From positions 96,801-160,800 of the forward strand of contig NZ_RCVJ01000054.1 in the NCBI RefSeq assembly GCF_003667505.1: 64,000 nt of DNA. Reading direction: 5' to 3'. A model generated the notes under the pieces. That model was not told the DNA's origin. It worked only from the letters and a program-made list of their open reading frames with translations, and ran no database searches. The position numbers and the translations under genes are program-made. This DNA is from Micromonospora sp. BL4. GTDB lineage: Bacteria; Actinomycetota; Actinomycetes; Mycobacteriales; Micromonosporaceae. This document shows positions 61,456-64,000 of the stretch, piece by piece; positions within the stretch are counted from its first letter, which is position 1; each line of letters begins with the position of its first letter.

Positions 61456-61825
61456 TCGTCGTTCGTGAGGAACTACAACTAATTCCCAAATGACGGCAGC
61501 CGCCGGTTGCTTGTGCCCGCTCTTTGCGCGACGGCGGGGCACGACAACGACCGGGGTCGAGCCGCTGCCCCTTGGCCGGCGCCTCCTCCGACTCGCCGTC
61601 GCGCCCGGCTCACCGTCGCCATCGCCGCTGGACACCGCCGCGGTCCAGCTGCGGCGGCTCGGCGGCAGCTCAGATGGGGGACTCGCCAACTCCGTCGGGC
61701 ACTGCATGACGGCGGTGACCGTGCCCTGTTGGGTTTGAGGTTCACTCACAACGGCGTCGGGTCGGTCGCCTATTCGACACTGTCGTTGCATGGCGTTTCT
61801 GTAGCGGATGAAGGATCCTCCTTAG
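61456..61825. other. Intergenic region between recombinase relic and EACC1 gene
   Basis: No gene or tRNA recognised. A plus-strand frame (61490-61738) is open but has no domain character. The promoter for the EACC1-caspase pair should lie near 61770-61815, where TTCGACA, TTGCAT and TGTAGC occur, without a clear consensus. A/T content is slightly above that of its surroundings. Confidence 0.4.
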
Positions 61826-62179
61826 GTGCTCACGAGCATCGCAATCATTGATGGAGCAGGTGACCAACTGGCGTCGCTTTACTCCTGGATCCAACGTGAC
61901 GACGAGTTGCGTGGCCGGATCAGGTCGGGCGCAGCGGAGCTGAAAACTGGCGACATGGGCGGCGTCACCGAGACGTTGACCGTGGCGCTCGGCAGTGGCG
62001 GAGCGGTAGCCGCGCTCGGCGGCACGCTAAACGCCTGGCTGTCGGCCCGTCGCACCAAAATCAGTATCGAAATCACCAACGGTGACAGCACCCGACGCGT
62101 CGAGATCGACTCGGCGAACGCAGGCACCGCCGCCCAGCTGCTGCGAGAGGCGTACGAAGCAACCGGCGAAAACTCATGA
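61826..62179 (+). CDS. EACC1-type effector-associated constant component
   Basis: 117 residues, GTG start. The N-terminal LYSWIQRDDELRGRI block, a hydrophobic helix at about 46-72 (VTETLTVALGSGGAVAALGGTLNAWL), then RRTKISIEITNGDSTRRVEID and a final TAAQLLREAYE match, from memory, the EACC1 family defined from bacterial conflict systems, where it accompanies caspase, trypsin-like or other effector proteins. It may be membrane-associated through the helix. The stop overlaps the caspase ATG by four bases (ATGA), so the two are made together. Its biochemical role is not known. Confidence 0.82.
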   Translation: MLTSIAIIDGAGDQLASLYSWIQRDDELRGRIRSGAAELKTGDMGGVTETLTVALGSGGAVAALGGTLNAWLSARRTKISIEITNGDSTRRVEIDSANAGTAAQLLREAYEATGENS

Positions 62180-63297
62180 CCGCGCGTTTGCCGGAACCGC
62201 GGCTCTCCAACGCCCTGCTCATCGGAACGGGGCACTTCACGAGCGACGCGATCAGCGACCTGCCCTCCGTGGCCAATAACCTCTCCGCACTAGCGGAAGC
62301 GCTCACCAACTCGACCGCCGTTGTGGTAGATCCCGCCCGATGCCGCCAGCTGATCAACCCGCGAGCCCAGCACGAGGTCGGCGCCGCGCTCGACGAGACC
62401 GTCAACGCTGCTGACGACACCGTGATCGTCTACTACGCAGGACACGGGTTCCTCACTCCTCGCGGCGTACTGCACCTCGCCGTGACCGACACCGATCCCG
62501 ACCGCGTCGCCTATACCGCCGTTCCCGTTGAGTGGCTACGCATGGCCCTAGCCGAAAGTCCGGCAAAGAACCGGATCTTGATCCTCGACTGCTGCTATTC
62601 CGGGCATGCGACGGCGGCGATGGGCTCCGTCTCGTCAGCAGTCACCGCTGCGATCGACATCAGCGGTACCTACACCCTCACCTCCGCACCGGCCTACTCA
62701 ACATCCGTCGCACCACCCGGTGAACGATTCACCGCCTTCACGGGCGAACTGCTCAGGGTTCTTCACGACGGCATCCCCGGCGCTGGTGACCTGCTCTCAC
62801 TACGCGACATCTATACCGCCCTGGTCCGTGGCCTGCGCGCCCGCGGCATGCCGCGCCCACAGCATCTCGGCACCGGCCTCGTCGACCACATCGCACTTGG
62901 CCCCAACGCAGCCGGCAAGCCGGCGAAAGCCTCCATACGCACGGTGCCACCCGCCACCGAGAAACCGGAAAGCATGCCGCCCGCGCAGACCGATGAACTC
63001 GAGAAGAAGTTCCACCAGGCGCTCGTCAACGGCTACCGCAGCATGAAGCGCGAGATCAACTACAACGCGACCATCTACATCCGCATGATCTCCACGCTCG
63101 GCGGGCTCGGCGCGGCCCGGCAACTCCTGCACGCGTCCTCGGTCTCCAGCGGATTTACCACCCTCTGGGAGAAGGGCCGCCTCGACCTCACCGTCGAGGC
63201 ATTTGTCATGCGCGAACCTTGGTCGGCACTCTTCACCGACGAGGAACTACAGATCGCCCGCGACCGACTCGCCGAGTACGGCTACCGCCTGAGCTAG
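62176..63297 (+). CDS. Caspase-family (peptidase C14) protease with C-terminal conserved domain
   Basis: 373 residues. The p20-like core has the catalytic His90 in VYYAGHGFL and Cys140 in LDCCYSG, with NALLIGTGHF as the first strand and TYTLTSAPAYSTSV after the active site. A linker (about 250-270, Pro/Glu-rich) leads to a C-terminal domain of about 100 residues, ELEKKFHQALVNGYRSMKRE then GFTTLWEKGRLDLTVEAFVM and LFTDEELQIARDRL. That last pattern recurs, from memory, in varied bacterial proteins and may be a sensor or target domain. With EACC1 it forms a predicted two-gene abortive-infection or cell-death module. Confidence 0.88.
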   Translation: MTARLPEPRLSNALLIGTGHFTSDAISDLPSVANNLSALAEALTNSTAVVVDPARCRQLINPRAQHEVGAALDETVNAADDTVIVYYAGHGFLTPRGVLHLAVTDTDPDRVAYTAVPVEWLRMALAESPAKNRILILDCCYSGHATAAMGSVSSAVTAAIDISGTYTLTSAPAYSTSVAPPGERFTAFTGELLRVLHDGIPGAGDLLSLRDIYTALVRGLRARGMPRPQHLGTGLVDHIALGPNAAGKPAKASIRTVPPATEKPESMPPAQTDELEKKFHQALVNGYRSMKREINYNATIYIRMISTLGGLGAARQLLHASSVSSGFTTLWEKGRLDLTVEAFVMREPWSALFTDEELQIARDRLAEYGYRLS

Positions 63298-63299
63298 GC

Positions 63300-63428
63300 C
63301 GTGTCTCATGTCCCACGGCTCCTCCCAGGGCTGCTGGAAGCAGTCGTGATCAAAGTGCACAAGGAGGCCGGCCTCGCACTCCGGACAGACGGACAGGCTG
63401 CTCCAGCGGTAGGTGGCCTGATGCCAGG
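63300..63428 (-). pseudogene. Fragment of a zinc-ribbon protein gene
   Basis: Reading leftwards from 63428, about 40 codons give HQATYRWSSLSVCPECEAG then LLVHFDHDCFQQPWEEPWDM. The CPEC pair and the acidic, Trp-rich end look genuine, but a TAG lies just upstream in frame and the frame runs on antisense into the caspase gene. It is a broken piece of an unidentified gene. Between it and 63541 nothing else is recognised. Confidence 0.3.
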
Positions 63429-63541
63429 GCTACCGAGCGGCACACCCCAGCTAGGCCGACTGTGAGGGCGACCGCAGCTTGCGGTCATTGCCCGGATGTT
63501 GGGCGTTGCCTCTCGGCCCGAAGCCGTCGCCCTGGTCGCCT

Positions 63542-64000
63542 TCACCGCGTGGCGCGCCTGCGAAAGTCCAGGGCGACGGCAATCAGCAGCGGGCCCCAGG
63601 CGAGCAGTGGAACGTCGTACCGCCAGGTGTCCCAGCCCGGTCGATCGTGCACGACTGCGTCCTGCACCGCGGCCGGACTCCAACCCCCATCAACGAAGTG
63701 GAACGCCTGGTTCAGGAAGAAGTAGGCGCTGATGGCCACGAGCAGCAGGCTGCCAGTGATCGTCAGCCGTGTCACCGCGCGAGGCGGAATTGGTCTGCCG
63801 CCGAGCCAGCGAGGAAGACGCTGGCCCCACTGGTAAACGAGCCCGAGTGTCAGGATGGCGAGGGCCATCGACAGCACAGATAGGAAGGTCAGATACCGGC
63901 CCACTGTGCTGCCCGTAGCTGCGGTCACCCGCCAGATGGCCGACGGCAGAACGCAAAGCGGCACGGCTTAGACAGCGGCAACCGCCCAGCGGGACGGGCG
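63542..64000 (-). pseudogene. Relative of the 995-1519 membrane protein, interrupted by an in-frame TAA
   Basis: Four membrane segments and the loop VYQWGQRLPRWLGGRPIP identify the same family as the first two genes of the window. From the GTG at 63964 the frame is intact to its stop at 63542. Upstream of that GTG the same frame continues to match the relative (RPSRWAVAAV, stop, AVPLCVLPSAIWR against APSPWAVWAAYAVPVCVLPSAAWR). The TAA at 63970-63968 stands where the relative has TAC for Tyr. Either a nonsense mutation killed the gene, or a truncated protein starts at GTG 63964. The true 5' end is right of the window. Confidence 0.6.

Overview
The window is high-GC actinobacterial chromosome. 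The strong G/C third-position bias, frequent GTG starts, ATGA and GTGA gene overlaps, ECF sigma/anti-sigma pairs, a mycothiol-type DinB protein and an EACC1-caspase pair all fit a Micromonospora-like member of the Micromonosporaceae. The genus is inferred from gene style and content, not from a marker gene. I found no rRNA, tRNA or CRISPR array.

Left third (1-28.9 kb). A truncated membrane-protein gene and a relative of it open the window. A minus-strand operon follows, with two metal-dependent cyclase-family hydrolases around a thiamine-diphosphate enzyme. Next come a SigE-type sigma gene with its membrane-anchored partner, and then a SigK/RskA block (7.4-12.7 kb). That block holds sigK, rskA, a class F-like sortase, a secreted CHRD-like protein, a sulfite-oxidase-like molybdoenzyme and a fasciclin lipoprotein. 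Two sites of the form CCATCC-N16-CGAAT precede its two transcription units. Rightwards lie an iron/cobalamin-type ABC importer, a CopC fusion protein, an MFS-GH88 pair, an acyl-CoA dehydrogenase, and an operon coupling a fused CoA-transferase and an acyl-CoA ligase to a zinc-type ABC importer.

Middle (28.9-46 kb). This is a copper and cell-envelope redox island: YcnI, a CopZ-like chaperone, CopA ATPase, an ECF sigma with a zinc-finger anti-sigma, a PCuAC lipoprotein, a Tat-type DyP peroxidase, CopC, a CopD-CtaG fusion and a PepSY protein. Two promoters match exactly at GGGAACC-N16-CGACTACC, and a third, near match lies before the MFS gene at 18.1 kb, suggesting one sigma regulon. Inside the island sits a Cys-rich 70-residue protein next to a shrunken lasso-cyclase-like protein that lacks the synthetase motif. 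An amidohydrolase, a deletion scar fusing parts of two genes, a DUF302 protein and an FkbM methyltransferase follow.

Right third (46-64 kb). A complete beta-glucoside locus has a LacI regulator, an Opp-type solute-binding protein, two ATPases, two permeases, a GH1 beta-glucosidase and a convergent ROK regulator. Next are a HIT protein, an ArsR-CDF metal-efflux pair, a divergent MerR-methyltransferase pair and DinB. The last 3 kb look like a mobile or conflict island: a decayed large serine recombinase, an EACC1 plus caspase-fold protease operon, further gene fragments, and a membrane gene related to the one at 995 but broken by an in-frame TAA.
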